DNA from: JALOKP01 sp963800865
GTDB lineage: Bacteria; Acidobacteriota; Polarisedimenticolia; J045
Direction of reading: 5' to 3'
NCBI GenBank assembly: GCA_963800865.1
Contig: CAWDCL010000003.1
Span: 62,001 to 126,000 of the forward strand
Length of the DNA: 64,000 nt
Shown piece after piece: positions 7,671 through 15,924 of this stretch. Each line of letters begins with the position of its first letter. Position 1 is the first letter of the stretch. The position numbers and the translations under genes are program-made. Below the pieces are notes generated by a model. It saw only the letters and a program-made list of their open reading frames with translations, ran no database searches and was not told the DNA's origin.

Positions 7671-9736
7671 GCACGCTCGCGATGAACCGTCCGGCGCAGC
7701 CGCTGGCCACCCTCGGCCTGCCCGCACTCGTCATCGCCGGCGTGGCGATGATCGTCGTCCCGCTGCCGACGATCCTGATCGACCTGCTGGTCACGCTCGA
7801 CCTGGCGATCTCGATCGTGATCCTGATGACCGCGATGTACGTGCCGGGGCCGACCAAGTTCAGCGCCTTCCCCTCGCTGCTGCTGGTGATCACCTTCTTC
7901 CGGCTGGCGCTCAACATCGCCTGCACCCGCGCGATCCTGCTGCACGGCAACGAGGGGACCGACGCGGCGGGCCGGGTGATCGAGGCCTTCGGGCAGTTCG
8001 TCGTCGGCGGCAGCTTCGTCGTCGGGATCGTCGTCTTCCTGGTCATCCTGATCGTCCAGTTCGTGGTCATCGCCCACGGCTCGACCCGCATCTCGGAGGT
8101 CATCGCGCGGTTCACCCTGGACGCGATGCCCGGCAAGCAGATGGCGATCGACGCCGACCTCAACGCCGGGCTGATCACCGAGCGCGAGGCGATCGGGCGG
8201 CGGCTCTCGATCCAGAAGGAGGCGGAGTTCTTCGGCGCGATGGACGGCGCGGTGCGGTTCACGCAGCGCGACGCGATCGCGGCCTTCCTGCTGGTGGCGA
8301 TCAACATCACCGCCGGGCTGGCGATCGGGATCGTCCAGCTCGGACTGGCCCCCGGCGAGGCGGTCCGGACCTACACCGTGCTGACGATCGGCGACGGGCT
8401 GGCGACCGCGATCCCGGCGCTGCTGGTCGCGCTTGCCGGCGGCATCATCACGACCCGCGCGGCGCAGGAGCAGGCGCTGGGCGAGGTGCTCTACGCCCAG
8501 CTGATGCTGCAGCCCAAGCCGCTCAAGATCGCGGCCGGCACGCTGCTCTCGCTGGCGCTGATCCCGGGCCTGCCGAAGGTCGCCTTCGTGCTGCTGGCCG
8601 CGGCGGTCTACGGCGGCGCCCGCGTGGCCGAGGACCGCGCCGCGGAGGCGGCCGAGCAGGGGCCCGAGCTGCCGGCGGCCGCGCCGGACAAGGCGGCCGA
8701 GGACGAGGTCGAATCGCTGCTCGGCGTCGACCCGCTCTGCATCGAGGTCGGGTACGACCTGATCGCGCCGATCGGCGCCGACCGGGCGGGCGGGATCCTC
8801 GACAAGATCAAGGGGCTCAGGCGCCAGATCGCGACCGAGGAGGGGTTCGTCCTGCCGCCGGTCCGCGTGCGCGACAACCTCTCGCTCCCCGCCGACGCGT
8901 ACCAGATCCTGATGCGCGGCGTGAAGATCGCGGGCGGCCGGATCCCGCGCGGCCGGCTGCTGGCGCTCGACGCCGGCGCGTCGCGTCCGGTCGAGGGGGA
9001 GGCGACGAAGGACCCCGCGTTCGGGCTGCCGGCGGTCTGGATCGCGCCGGACAAGGCGGACGACGCGCGCGGTGCGGGCTACACCGTGGTCGACCCGGCG
9101 TCGGTCCTCTCGACGCACCTGATGGAAGTCATCCACCGCAACGCGGCCGAGCTGGTCTCGCGCGACGACGTCGCGCGCCTGCTCGACCACCTGCAGAAGA
9201 CGCACCCCAAGGCGCTGGCCGAGCTGGTGCCGGAGCGGCTGACGGTGGGCGAGGTCCACCGCACGCTGCAGGGGCTGCTGCGCGAGGGGATCCCGGTGCG
9301 CGACCTCGCGCTGATCGTCGAGGCGATGGCGGACGCCGCGGGCTCGTCGCGCGATCCGCAGGTGATCGTGGAGTCGGTCCGGCGCGCCCTGGCGCGGCCG
9401 GTCACGGCGCCGCTGGTCGACGGCGCGGGGATCCTCAAGGCGGTCGTGCTCTCCCCGGAGCTCGAGGAGGAACTGACCGCCGGACTGGTCGCGGAAGCGG
9501 CCGACCGCGCGCCCGGCGGGATGCTGCCGGCGCGCGCGCGCGACATCGTGCAGCGGCTGGCGACGGCGGTGGCCTCGGCCTCGGCCGCGGGGAGCGACGT
9601 CGCGATCGTCACCGGGCCCCGGCTCCGGCCCTCGCTGGCGCAGCTCGTCCGCGCCGTGCTGCCTCACACGAAGGTGCTCTCCACGCTCGAGATTCCGCCG
9701 GAGGTGACGCTCCGGGCGGTGGGGACGGTGTCCTGA
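7667..9736 (+). CDS. flhA: Flagellar export gate protein FlhA
   Basis: FlhA is the largest export-gate component, using proton flow to drive secretion and binding chaperone-substrate complexes with its cytoplasmic domain. The 689-residue product has eight membrane segments in the first 320 residues. It contains the FHIPEP-family signature (FSAFPSLLLVITFFRLALNI) and the conserved loop FTLDAMPGKQMAIDADLNAG, then GLITEREA. The cytoplasmic part follows (for example DLIAPIGADRAGGILDKIKG). The GTG start at 7667 overlaps the end of flhB by four bases, and flhF begins one base after its stop. Length and motifs are typical. Confidence 0.97.
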   Translation: MSTLAMNRPAQPLATLGLPALVIAGVAMIVVPLPTILIDLLVTLDLAISIVILMTAMYVPGPTKFSAFPSLLLVITFFRLALNIACTRAILLHGNEGTDAAGRVIEAFGQFVVGGSFVVGIVVFLVILIVQFVVIAHGSTRISEVIARFTLDAMPGKQMAIDADLNAGLITEREAIGRRLSIQKEAEFFGAMDGAVRFTQRDAIAAFLLVAINITAGLAIGIVQLGLAPGEAVRTYTVLTIGDGLATAIPALLVALAGGIITTRAAQEQALGEVLYAQLMLQPKPLKIAAGTLLSLALIPGLPKVAFVLLAAAVYGGARVAEDRAAEAAEQGPELPAAAPDKAAEDEVESLLGVDPLCIEVGYDLIAPIGADRAGGILDKIKGLRRQIATEEGFVLPPVRVRDNLSLPADAYQILMRGVKIAGGRIPRGRLLALDAGASRPVEGEATKDPAFGLPAVWIAPDKADDARGAGYTVVDPASVLSTHLMEVIHRNAAELVSRDDVARLLDHLQKTHPKALAELVPERLTVGEVHRTLQGLLREGIPVRDLALIVEAMADAAGSSRDPQVIVESVRRALARPVTAPLVDGAGILKAVVLSPELEEELTAGLVAEAADRAPGGMLPARARDIVQRLATAVASASAAGSDVAIVTGPRLRPSLAQLVRAVLPHTKVLSTLEIPPEVTLRAVGTVS

Positions 9737-9737
9737 G

Positions 9738-10769
9738 ATGCTGGTGAAGACGTTCTCCGGGAAGACGGGAGCCGAGGCGCTGGCGCGCGTGCGCGAGCAC
9801 CTGGGCCCCGAGGCCTGCGTGCTCGAGATGCGCCGCCGCGCGGACGGCGTGGAAGTCGTCGCCGCGGCCGAGCGCCCCGGCCCGCGGGTCTCCGCGCCCG
9901 GCGGAGCGTACCCGCCGGCCTCGTCCGCGGGGGGCGCCGGCGCCGAGCGGCTGCGCGACGACCTCGTGGCCTGGGGCTTCTCGCTCCCGTTCGCCGAGCG
10001 GATCGCCGCCGCCGCGCAGAGCAACCTCGACGCCGAGCAGCTGGAAGACCGGATCGCCGCGCTCTCGTACGCGCGCGAGCTGGTCGCGCTGTGGGTGCCG
10101 GCCAGCCCCGCGCCCGCGCCGCCGGTGCTGGCGCTGGTCGGGCCGCCGGGGGTCGGCAAGACGACGACGCTCGCCAAGCTGGCCGCGCTCGAGCTCTACC
10201 GCGGCGAGCGGGCGGTCGCGCTGGCCTCCGCCGACGGGCGCCGCCTGGGCGGGGCCGAGCAGCTCGAGAGCTACGCGCGGATCCTCGGCGTGCCGTTCGC
10301 GGCGGTCGGCGACCGGCGCGGGCTGGACCGCGCACGCGAGCGCGCCGGGCGGAACGCGATCCTGCTGCTCGACACGCCGGGCGTGCCGCGCGGCGACCTG
10401 CCGGCGATGGACCGCCTGGCCGACCTGCTGGCCGGCGTGCGGCGCGAGGAGATCGAGCTGCTGCTGGCGGCCGACCGCGACGCCGACTCGCTGGCCGACA
10501 GCGTCAAGCGCTTCGGCCGGCTGCGCCCCGGCGCGCTGGGCGCGACGCGGATCGACGAGGCGGTGCGCCCCGGCGGCCTGCTCACCGCGCTGGCGCGGGC
10601 CGGGCTGCCGCTGCGGCACCTCGGCACCGGTCCCGACGTCCCCGACGACATCGCCGTCGCCGACGCGCGCCGCCTGGCGGCGTGGGCCGTGCCGCTGCCC
10701 GGCGATCCGGCCGCGCCCTGGCGCGGCAACGGGGACGCACCGTGGCGCGGGAACGGGGCGCAACGATGA
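9738..10769 (+). CDS. flhF: Flagellar SRP-type GTPase FlhF (divergent)
   Basis: FlhF is an SRP-family GTPase that fixes the site and number of flagella with FlhG, usually at the pole. The 343-residue protein has the FlhF N-terminus (MLVKTFSGKTGAEALARVRE), a variable linker, an N-domain helical bundle and the G domain. The P-loop is clear: LALVGPPGVGKTTTLAKLAA at about residue 132. Some G motifs are off-consensus: the DTAGR-type motif reads LLLDTPGVPRG and the TKLDE motif reads ATRIDEAVRPGG. The C-terminus ends in a short tandem duplication of APWRGNG, part of which overlaps the flhG start. The off-consensus G motifs may mean weak GTPase activity. Confidence 0.92.
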   Translation: MLVKTFSGKTGAEALARVREHLGPEACVLEMRRRADGVEVVAAAERPGPRVSAPGGAYPPASSAGGAGAERLRDDLVAWGFSLPFAERIAAAAQSNLDAEQLEDRIAALSYARELVALWVPASPAPAPPVLALVGPPGVGKTTTLAKLAALELYRGERAVALASADGRRLGGAEQLESYARILGVPFAAVGDRRGLDRARERAGRNAILLLDTPGVPRGDLPAMDRLADLLAGVRREEIELLLAADRDADSLADSVKRFGRLRPGALGATRIDEAVRPGGLLTALARAGLPLRHLGTGPDVPDDIAVADARRLAAWAVPLPGDPAAPWRGNGDAPWRGNGAQR

Positions 10770-11635
10770 GCGCCGGCGCCGGGACCGCGCGGGGCGTGCC
10801 GCGCGGCGCGACGCGCCGGGCGCGGCGCGCGCTGGTGCTGGCCGTCACCTCGGGCAAGGGGGGCGTCGGCAAGACCGTCGTCGCCGCCAACCTGGCGATC
10901 GCGCTGGCCCGCGCCGGGCTGTCCACCACGCTGCTCGACGCCGACCTCTCGCTGGCCAATGCCGACGTGCTGCTCGGCCTCGCCCCGGCGCGCACGATCG
11001 AGCACTTCTTCCGCGAGCAGGTGCCGCTGACCGAGATCGCGATCGAGGGTCCCGCCGGGGTCCGCGTCATTCCCGCCGGCTCGGGGATCCCGGAGCTGGC
11101 GCACCTGCCGCCGGAGGAGATGCTGCGCTTCGTCGAGGGGCTGCGCGCCGTCGGCGAGAGCTGCGAGGTGCTGCTGATCGACACCGCGGCCGGGATCGGC
11201 GACCAGGTCTCGCGGATGCTGATGCTCGCCGACCGCACGCTGCTCGTCACCTGGCCGGAGCCGGCCGCGCTGGTCGACGCCTACGCCGCGCTCAAGGTCG
11301 CGCTGCGGCGCGACCCCGGGCAGGAGATCGGCCTCGTCGTCAACGGCGTCGCCGACGAGGCCGAGGCCGGCCGCGTGCACCGCCGCCTGCTGGCCGCGAC
11401 CGAGCGCTTCCTCGGCCGCGGGATCGACCTCGATGGCTTCATCCCGAGGGATGAGGCCGTCGCCGACGCCGCGCGCCGCCAGAGCGCGCTCGTGATCGTC
11501 CACCCCCACGCGCCCGCCAGCCGCTCGATCGAGCGCCTGGCCGCCAAGGTCGCGGCGCGCGCGCGAGCGCGCCGCCTTTCGGGAGCATCGGAACGATGGC
11601 ACGGGAACGAACCGCAGCCGGGAATCCAGCACTGA
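10766..11635 (+). CDS. flhG: Flagellar number regulator FlhG (MinD-like ATPase)
   Basis: FlhG is a ParA/MinD-family ATPase that limits flagellar number by acting on FlhF, and in some species binds FliM/FliN. The 289-residue product has the deviant Walker A motif (VTSGKGGVGKTVVAANLAIA, about residue 30). It also has the switch-like LDADLSLANADVLLGL and the Walker B region (CEVLLIDTAAGIGDQVS). ATG 10766 overlaps flhF by four bases. Its 3' end overlaps the start of fliA. The flhA-flhF-flhG-fliA order is that of polar flagellates, so polar flagellation is a fair inference. Confidence 0.95.
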   Translation: MSAGAGTARGVPRGATRRARRALVLAVTSGKGGVGKTVVAANLAIALARAGLSTTLLDADLSLANADVLLGLAPARTIEHFFREQVPLTEIAIEGPAGVRVIPAGSGIPELAHLPPEEMLRFVEGLRAVGESCEVLLIDTAAGIGDQVSRMLMLADRTLLVTWPEPAALVDAYAALKVALRRDPGQEIGLVVNGVADEAEAGRVHRRLLAATERFLGRGIDLDGFIPRDEAVADAARRQSALVIVHPHAPASRSIERLAAKVAARARARRLSGASERWHGNEPQPGIQH

Positions 11636-12417
11636 TGCGCGTCGCACCCCACGCCGACGCGCCGCTCGTCGACCCGTCGGTCGAGTGGTCGGCCGCGGCC
11701 CGCGTCCCGGGCTCCGCCGCGCGCGACCGCCTGCTGGTCGGGCACACCGGGCTCGTGAAGTACCTCGCCCACCGGATCGGCTCGCGGCTGGCCGGACCGA
11801 TCGACTACGACGACCTGGTCGGCGACGGGATCCTCGGCCTGATGGAGGCGATCGACCGCTTCGACCCGGCGCACGGCGTGCAGTTCAAGACCTACGCCGA
11901 GTCGCGGATCCGCGGCGCGATCCTGGACGGCGTGCGGGGCCGCGACTGGGCCCCCCGCTCGCTGCGCCGCGCCGCGCGCCGGCTGGAGACGGCGATCGTC
12001 GCCGTCGAGCGCCGCACGCGCCGCACCGCGCAGGACGAGGAGATCGCGGCCGAGCTCGAGATCTCGGTCGACGAGCTGCACGCGCTGTACCAGCAGGCCC
12101 GCGGCGTGCGCCTGGGCCACATGCCGGCCAGCGAAGAGGAAGGGAACGACCCGGCCGACCCGGGCGCCAGCCCGCTCTTCCAGGTCGAGGAGAAGGAGCG
12201 GCGCGAGGTCCTGGCGCAGGAGATCGACCACCTTCCCGAGCGCGAGCGGATGGTCCTCTCGCTGTACTACGAGCGCGGCCTGACGCTGAAGGAGATCGGC
12301 GCCGTGCTCGACGTCACCGAGTCGCGGGTCTGCCAGATCCACACCCGGGCCGTCGGCCGGCTGCGCGCGCGCGTCGGCGAGCGGCTCACGGCGCCCACGG
12401 TGGAGGCCCTGCGATGA
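11596..12417 (+). CDS. fliA: Flagellar sigma factor FliA (sigma-28)
   Basis: FliA directs RNA polymerase to late flagellar promoters and is held inactive by FlgM until the hook is finished. The 273-residue product shows sigma region 2 (YDDLVGDGILGLMEAIDRFD, then FKTYAESRIRGAILDGVR), region 3 and region 4 (LPERERMVLSLYYERGLTLK, then EIGAVLDVTESRVCQIHTRA). This is the FliA/WhiG pattern. ATG 11596 has a GGGAGC site nine bases upstream; ATG 11635, which touches the flhG stop, is a shorter alternative. Two candidate target promoters of its type are marked in this window, before flgM and motA. Confidence 0.95.
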   Translation: MARERTAAGNPALMRVAPHADAPLVDPSVEWSAAARVPGSAARDRLLVGHTGLVKYLAHRIGSRLAGPIDYDDLVGDGILGLMEAIDRFDPAHGVQFKTYAESRIRGAILDGVRGRDWAPRSLRRAARRLETAIVAVERRTRRTAQDEEIAAELEISVDELHALYQQARGVRLGHMPASEEEGNDPADPGASPLFQVEEKERREVLAQEIDHLPERERMVLSLYYERGLTLKEIGAVLDVTESRVCQIHTRAVGRLRARVGERLTAPTVEALR

Positions 12418-13349
12418 GCCGCCTGCTCTCCCAGGAAGAGGTCGATGCCCTGCTCGCCTCGTTCGGACCGGACGAAGCCGACCAGCCGCCCGACGACGCG
12501 ATCCCGTTCGACCTGCGGGCCCCGCTGCTGCTCGCGGGCGAGCGGCTGTCGCTGGTCCAGGCGGCGTGCGAGAAGATCGCCGACGAGGTCGCCGACGCGC
12601 TGACGGTGATCCTCGTCGCCGACAAGCCGATCAAGGGGGAGTTCACCGGCCTGGTCCAGCAGCCGGCCAGCACGGTCCTCTCGACGCTGGCCAACGGCGA
12701 GCCGCTCGGGCTGTTCGTCGACGAGGCGGGCGACCCGGTCGGCGGGATCTCGTTCCAGGGCGAGCTGGCCCTCTCGATGGTCGACCGGCTGCAGGGCGGC
12801 GAGGGCGGGATGGTCGCCGGCCGGCCGCTGTCGTCGGTCGAGAACCGGCTGCTCGAGAGCGCCTTCCACCGCCTGACGCGGTTCCTCGACGAGCGCTGCG
12901 CGCTCGCCCCGGTGCGCTCCGGCGGGCTCGATCACGACCCGATCTTCGGCCGGCTCGCGCAGCGCGGCGGGATGCTCGCGACGGCCGCGATCCGGATCGA
13001 GCTGGGCGGCGGCGACACCGTCTGCCGCCTGCTGATGACCCCGCTGCTGACCAACCGGCTGGTGGCCGAGGCCATCCCGCCGCCCGACCGCAACGCGCCG
13101 CCGGAGCTGATCGAGGCGCTGCGCAAGGTCCCGGTGACGGTCGAGCCGGTGATCGCCGGGGCCAGCCTGCGCGTCACCGACCTGCACCGGATGCGCCCCG
13201 GCCAGGTGCTGCAGCTCGACGTGCCGGAGCACGACGGGCTGGGGCTGCGCCTCAACGGCACGCTGCTCGCGCAGGGCGTGCTGCGGCGGCAGGACAAGGT
13301 GCGCCTGTTCGAGATCAGGCAGCTCGCGCCGGTGAAGGCCGGCGACTGA
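12414..13349 (+). CDS. fliM: Flagellar motor switch protein FliM
   Basis: FliM is the C-ring protein that binds phosphorylated CheY and turns the motor switch. The 311-residue product begins with the CheY-binding motif (LLSQEEVDALLASF). The middle domain follows (GELALSMVDRLQGGEGG, about residue 120). A C-terminal SpoA domain (VPVTVEPVIAGASLRVTDLH, then PGQVLQLDVPEHDGLGLRLN) pairs with FliN. The start ATG 12414 overlaps the fliA stop. The order fliA-fliM-fliN suggests co-transcription from the export operon. The N-terminal domain is somewhat divergent from enteric FliM, but the full set of regions is present. Confidence 0.92.
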   Translation: MSRLLSQEEVDALLASFGPDEADQPPDDAIPFDLRAPLLLAGERLSLVQAACEKIADEVADALTVILVADKPIKGEFTGLVQQPASTVLSTLANGEPLGLFVDEAGDPVGGISFQGELALSMVDRLQGGEGGMVAGRPLSSVENRLLESAFHRLTRFLDERCALAPVRSGGLDHDPIFGRLAQRGGMLATAAIRIELGGGDTVCRLLMTPLLTNRLVAEAIPPPDRNAPPELIEALRKVPVTVEPVIAGASLRVTDLHRMRPGQVLQLDVPEHDGLGLRLNGTLLAQGVLRRQDKVRLFEIRQLAPVKAGD

Positions 13350-13362
13350 GCGGGAGAGACCG

Positions 13363-13671
13363 ATGACCATCCGCGACCTGAACGACCTCGAAACCCCGGA
13401 AACGCTGCGGGCCGGCGCGCCGTCGCTGGCGGGCGGATCGCTGCTCGACCAGATCGAGCTGCCGCTCGAGGTGCGGCTCGGCAAGCAGGTCTGGGCCCTC
13501 GAGCGCGTGCTCGGGCTGCGCGCCGGCGACGCCGTGCCGGTCGGCCTCGAGGGGGACGACATCGTCACGCTCTACGTGCAGGACCGCCCGTTCGCGATCG
13601 GCGACCTCGTCGTGGTCGACGGGCGCTTCGCCTTCCGCGTGCGCGAGTTGGCCGAAGGGGGGACGCCCTGA
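13363..13671 (+). CDS. fliN: Flagellar motor switch protein FliN, second SpoA copy
   Basis: This 102-residue protein has the FliN SpoA domain (LLDQIELPLEVRLGKQVWAL, then LGLRAGDAVPVGLEGDDIVT, ending VVVDGRFAFRVREL). It immediately follows fliM, the classic fliM-fliN pairing, so it is the likelier canonical C-ring FliN. The short N-terminal extension (about 25 residues) is acidic. An earlier SpoA gene (3953-4306) is a paralogue, so the motor may use a mixed FliN ring or one copy may serve export. ATG 13363 follows a GGAGAGA site. Confidence 0.9.
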   Translation: MTIRDLNDLETPETLRAGAPSLAGGSLLDQIELPLEVRLGKQVWALERVLGLRAGDAVPVGLEGDDIVTLYVQDRPFAIGDLVVVDGRFAFRVRELAEGGTP

Positions 13672-14021
13672 TGCGCGAGCTGCTGTGGGTCCAGCTCTGC
13701 TTCGACCTGGCGATGCTGTTCGCGCTGCTCGCGCTCGAGCGCAGCACCGGCCGGCGCAGCGCGGTCCGTGCCGCGCACGGCGCGCGCGAGGCCGTGCCTG
13801 CGCCGCACGCCGCCGCGCCGCGCCGCGCGCGCTTCGCGCTGCTGCGCCGCGGGCCGCGCGAGGCGGTCCCCGAGCAGCCGGCCGCGGCCGCGGCTTCCGG
13901 CGCATCCGCGTCGCCGCCCGCCGGCCTGGCCGAGCTGATCGAGCGCGCGGAGAGCCAGGAGCTGGTGGCCGAAGCGGCGCTGCGCCAGCGCCTGACGCGG
14001 TTCCGCGAGAGCGCGGGCTGA
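13671..14021 (+). CDS. Small membrane protein of unknown function in flagellar operon
   Basis: The 116-residue product is not one I recognise. It has one N-terminal hydrophobic helix (about residues 5-22, WVQLCFDLAMLFALLAL). An Arg/Ala/Pro-rich linker follows, then a predicted amphipathic C-terminal helix (LAELIERAESQELVAEAALR). That layout fits a bitopic inner-membrane protein with a cytoplasmic tail. ATG 13671 shares a base with the fliN stop (TGATG), and the next gene starts the same way, so the genes are translationally coupled. By position it may be an accessory of the switch or export apparatus; no motif supports a precise role. Confidence 0.7.
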   Translation: MRELLWVQLCFDLAMLFALLALERSTGRRSAVRAAHGAREAVPAPHAAAPRRARFALLRRGPREAVPEQPAAAAASGASASPPAGLAELIERAESQELVAEAALRQRLTRFRESAG

Positions 14022-14221
14022 TGCTCCCGGCGCTCGCCGTGGGGGGTGTCTACCGCGCGGAGGTCGTGCGGCTGATGGCCGACGGCCGGGCCCGGATGCG
14101 CGTCGGCGAGCGCGAGGTGCAGGCCCAGGCGCGGACCGCACTGGTCGAGGGCGAGACGGTGTGGGTCGAGGTGGAACGGCTCCAGCCCGACGTGATCCTG
14201 CGGATCCGGGCCCGGCAATGA
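14021..14221 (+). CDS. Small beta-rich protein of unknown function in flagellar operon
   Basis: This 66-residue product is probably real. It is coupled to the gene before it by a TGATG overlap, and its composition is coding-like. It looks all-beta, with alternating hydrophobic strands (VYRAEVVRLMADGRARMRVG, then REVQAQARTALVEGETVWVE). The pattern is reminiscent of small barrel (S1/OB or SpoA-like) folds, but I cannot assign a family. It is the last gene before a 153-base gap with a sigma-54 site, so it closes the export/switch operon. Confidence 0.65.
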   Translation: MLPALAVGGVYRAEVVRLMADGRARMRVGEREVQAQARTALVEGETVWVEVERLQPDVILRIRARQ

Positions 14222-14299
14222 GCGCCTCCCGGGCGGCAGGAATTGCCGGGCCCGCGGGAAGCGGCGGGTCGGGCGCGCAGCGGGCCAGCCGCCGCCGGG

Positions 14300-14315
14300 C
14301 GGAACGGAACTTGCA
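14300..14315 (+). promoter_or_regulatory. Sigma-54 promoter upstream of flgF
   Basis: CGGAACGGAACTTGCA keeps the key GG (14301-14302) and GC (14313-14314) at the 12-base offset, with a good TTGCA -12 element. The predicted start is near 14325, 50 bases before the flgF ATG at 14375. It would drive the rod and ring block flgF-flgG-flgA-flgH-flgI-flgJ. Confidence 0.72.
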
Positions 14316-14374
14316 GCAACGGTGCGGATAGGCGGACCGCGCTTCGCGGATCGACCGAGGACGGAGGTGACCGG

Positions 14375-15115
14375 ATGTACCCGCTGCTCTACACGGGTGC
14401 CTCGGGGCTGGTGGCGGGGGAGAAGAACCTCGACGCCATCTCCAACAACCTGGCGAACGCCGGCACGACGGCCTACCGGCCGGAGCGGGCGCTCTTCGCC
14501 TCCTACCTCGACCGCGCGGTCGTCGCCGGGACCCCCGGCGGCAACCCCGCCGGCCCCCGGGGCGTGGCTTTCGCCGGGGCCTGGCGCGACGACACCCCCG
14601 GCCCGCTGCGCGAGACCGGGAACCTCTTCGACGTCGCGATCGCCGGCCGCGGCTGGTTCCGCGTCGAGACCCCCGCCGGCGAGCGGCTGACCCGGGCCGG
14701 CAACTTCCAGCGCGACGCCAAGGACCGCCTCGTCACCGCCGAGGGGTTCCCCGTGCTCGACGACAAGGGGAAGCCGATCACCATCGGCGCCGAGGGCGAG
14801 GTCGCCCTCGTGCCCGACGGAACCTTGACGGTCGACGGCGAAGCGGTGGCGCGGATCGGGGTGGTCGACGCCCGCCTGGCCGACCTCTCCCGCGAGGGCG
14901 GGAACCTCTGGAAGGCCAGCGCGACCCCCACGCCGATTCCGGCCGAGGAGACCGTGCTCCGGCAGGGCTTCCTCGAGCAGTCGGGCGTCGTCGCCGTCGA
15001 GCAGCTGGTCGCGATGATCGCCACCCAGCGGATGTTCGAGATGAACCAGAAGGTGGTCGACGTGGCCGCCAACACGATCGCGCGCCGGGCTCTCGAGCTC
15101 TCCGGCGTGCGCTGA
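14375..15115 (+). CDS. flgF: Proximal rod protein FlgF
   Basis: FlgF is a rod protein that forms part of the drive shaft. The 246-residue product has the rod signature at its start (YTGASGLVAGEKNLDAISNN, then LANAGTTAYRPERALF) and the rod/hook C-terminal motif (EQLVAMIATQRMFEMNQKVV). The conserved NLANxxTxxFK motif reads NLANAGTTAYRPE, a mild variant common in FlgF. ATG 14375 follows a GGAGGTGA ribosome binding site, the strongest in the area. flgG follows by 14 bases. It is shorter than flgE and pairs with flgG, which supports FlgF. Confidence 0.93.
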   Translation: MYPLLYTGASGLVAGEKNLDAISNNLANAGTTAYRPERALFASYLDRAVVAGTPGGNPAGPRGVAFAGAWRDDTPGPLRETGNLFDVAIAGRGWFRVETPAGERLTRAGNFQRDAKDRLVTAEGFPVLDDKGKPITIGAEGEVALVPDGTLTVDGEAVARIGVVDARLADLSREGGNLWKASATPTPIPAEETVLRQGFLEQSGVVAVEQLVAMIATQRMFEMNQKVVDVAANTIARRALELSGVR

Positions 15116-15129
15116 CAGGAGGCTCGCCG

Positions 15130-15915
15130 ATGGAACGCTCGCTCTGGACCGCCGCGACCGGCATGGCCGCGCAGCAGGTCAACATGGACACGATCGCCAA
15201 CAACCTGGCGAACCTCAGCACCAATGCCTTCAAGCGCAGCCGGCCGGTCTTCGTCGACCTGCTCTACCAGACGCTCAACGCGCCCGGGACCGCCTCGAGC
15301 TCGAGCACCAACCTCCCCTCCGGCGTCCAGCTCGGCCTCGGCGCGCGGACGTCGTCGGTGCAGAAGATGTTCGAGCAGGGCGAGTTCAAGCCGACCGAGA
15401 ACCCGCTCGACGTGATCATCGCGGGCCGGGGCTTCTACAAGTTCACGCAGCCCGACGGAACGGAGGTCTACTCGCGCGACGGCGCGTTCACGCTCGACGA
15501 GAACGGCAACATCGTCAACTCGATGGGCTACCCGCTCAACCCGCCGATGGTCATCCCGCAGGACGCGAACTCGATCACGATCGCACCCGACGGGACCGTC
15601 TCGGTGCAGCTCTCGGACAACACGGTGACCCAGCTCGGCAACATCGAGGTCGCGAATTTCATCAACCCGGGCGGCCTGCAGGCGCTGGGGGACAACCTGT
15701 TCGTCAACACCGTCGCCAGCGGCGACGCGATCAGCGGGACGCCGGGCCAGGACGGCCTGGGCGAGCTGCGCCAGGGGTTCCTCGAGACCTCGAACGTCAA
15801 CATCGTCGGCGAACTGGTCGACATGATCACGGCCCAGCGGGCGTACGAGCTGAACTCGCGCTCGATCCGCTCGGTCGACGACATGCTGCGCCTGCTCGGC
15901 CAGCTGGTCCGTTAG
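15130..15915 (+). CDS. flgG: Distal rod protein FlgG
   Basis: FlgG makes the stiff distal rod that crosses the periplasm through the P- and L-rings. The 261-residue product has the expected length. It shows the N-terminal motif (MERSLWTAATGMAAQQVNMD, then TIANNLANLSTNAFKRSRP). The FlgG-type insertion (LPSGVQLGLGARTSSVQKMF) and the C-terminal motif (VNIVGELVDMITAQRAYELN) also match. A GGAGG ribosome binding site precedes ATG 15130. It belongs to the sigma-54 driven flgF operon. Confidence 0.97.
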   Translation: MERSLWTAATGMAAQQVNMDTIANNLANLSTNAFKRSRPVFVDLLYQTLNAPGTASSSSTNLPSGVQLGLGARTSSVQKMFEQGEFKPTENPLDVIIAGRGFYKFTQPDGTEVYSRDGAFTLDENGNIVNSMGYPLNPPMVIPQDANSITIAPDGTVSVQLSDNTVTQLGNIEVANFINPGGLQALGDNLFVNTVASGDAISGTPGQDGLGELRQGFLETSNVNIVGELVDMITAQRAYELNSRSIRSVDDMLRLLGQLVR

Positions 15916-15924
15916 GCACCGGCG

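Noticed and set aside
7598..10177. 859-codon minus-strand frame opposite flhA/flhF
   Set aside because: Charged, low-complexity composition and full overlap with conserved flhA show it is an artefact of high G+C.
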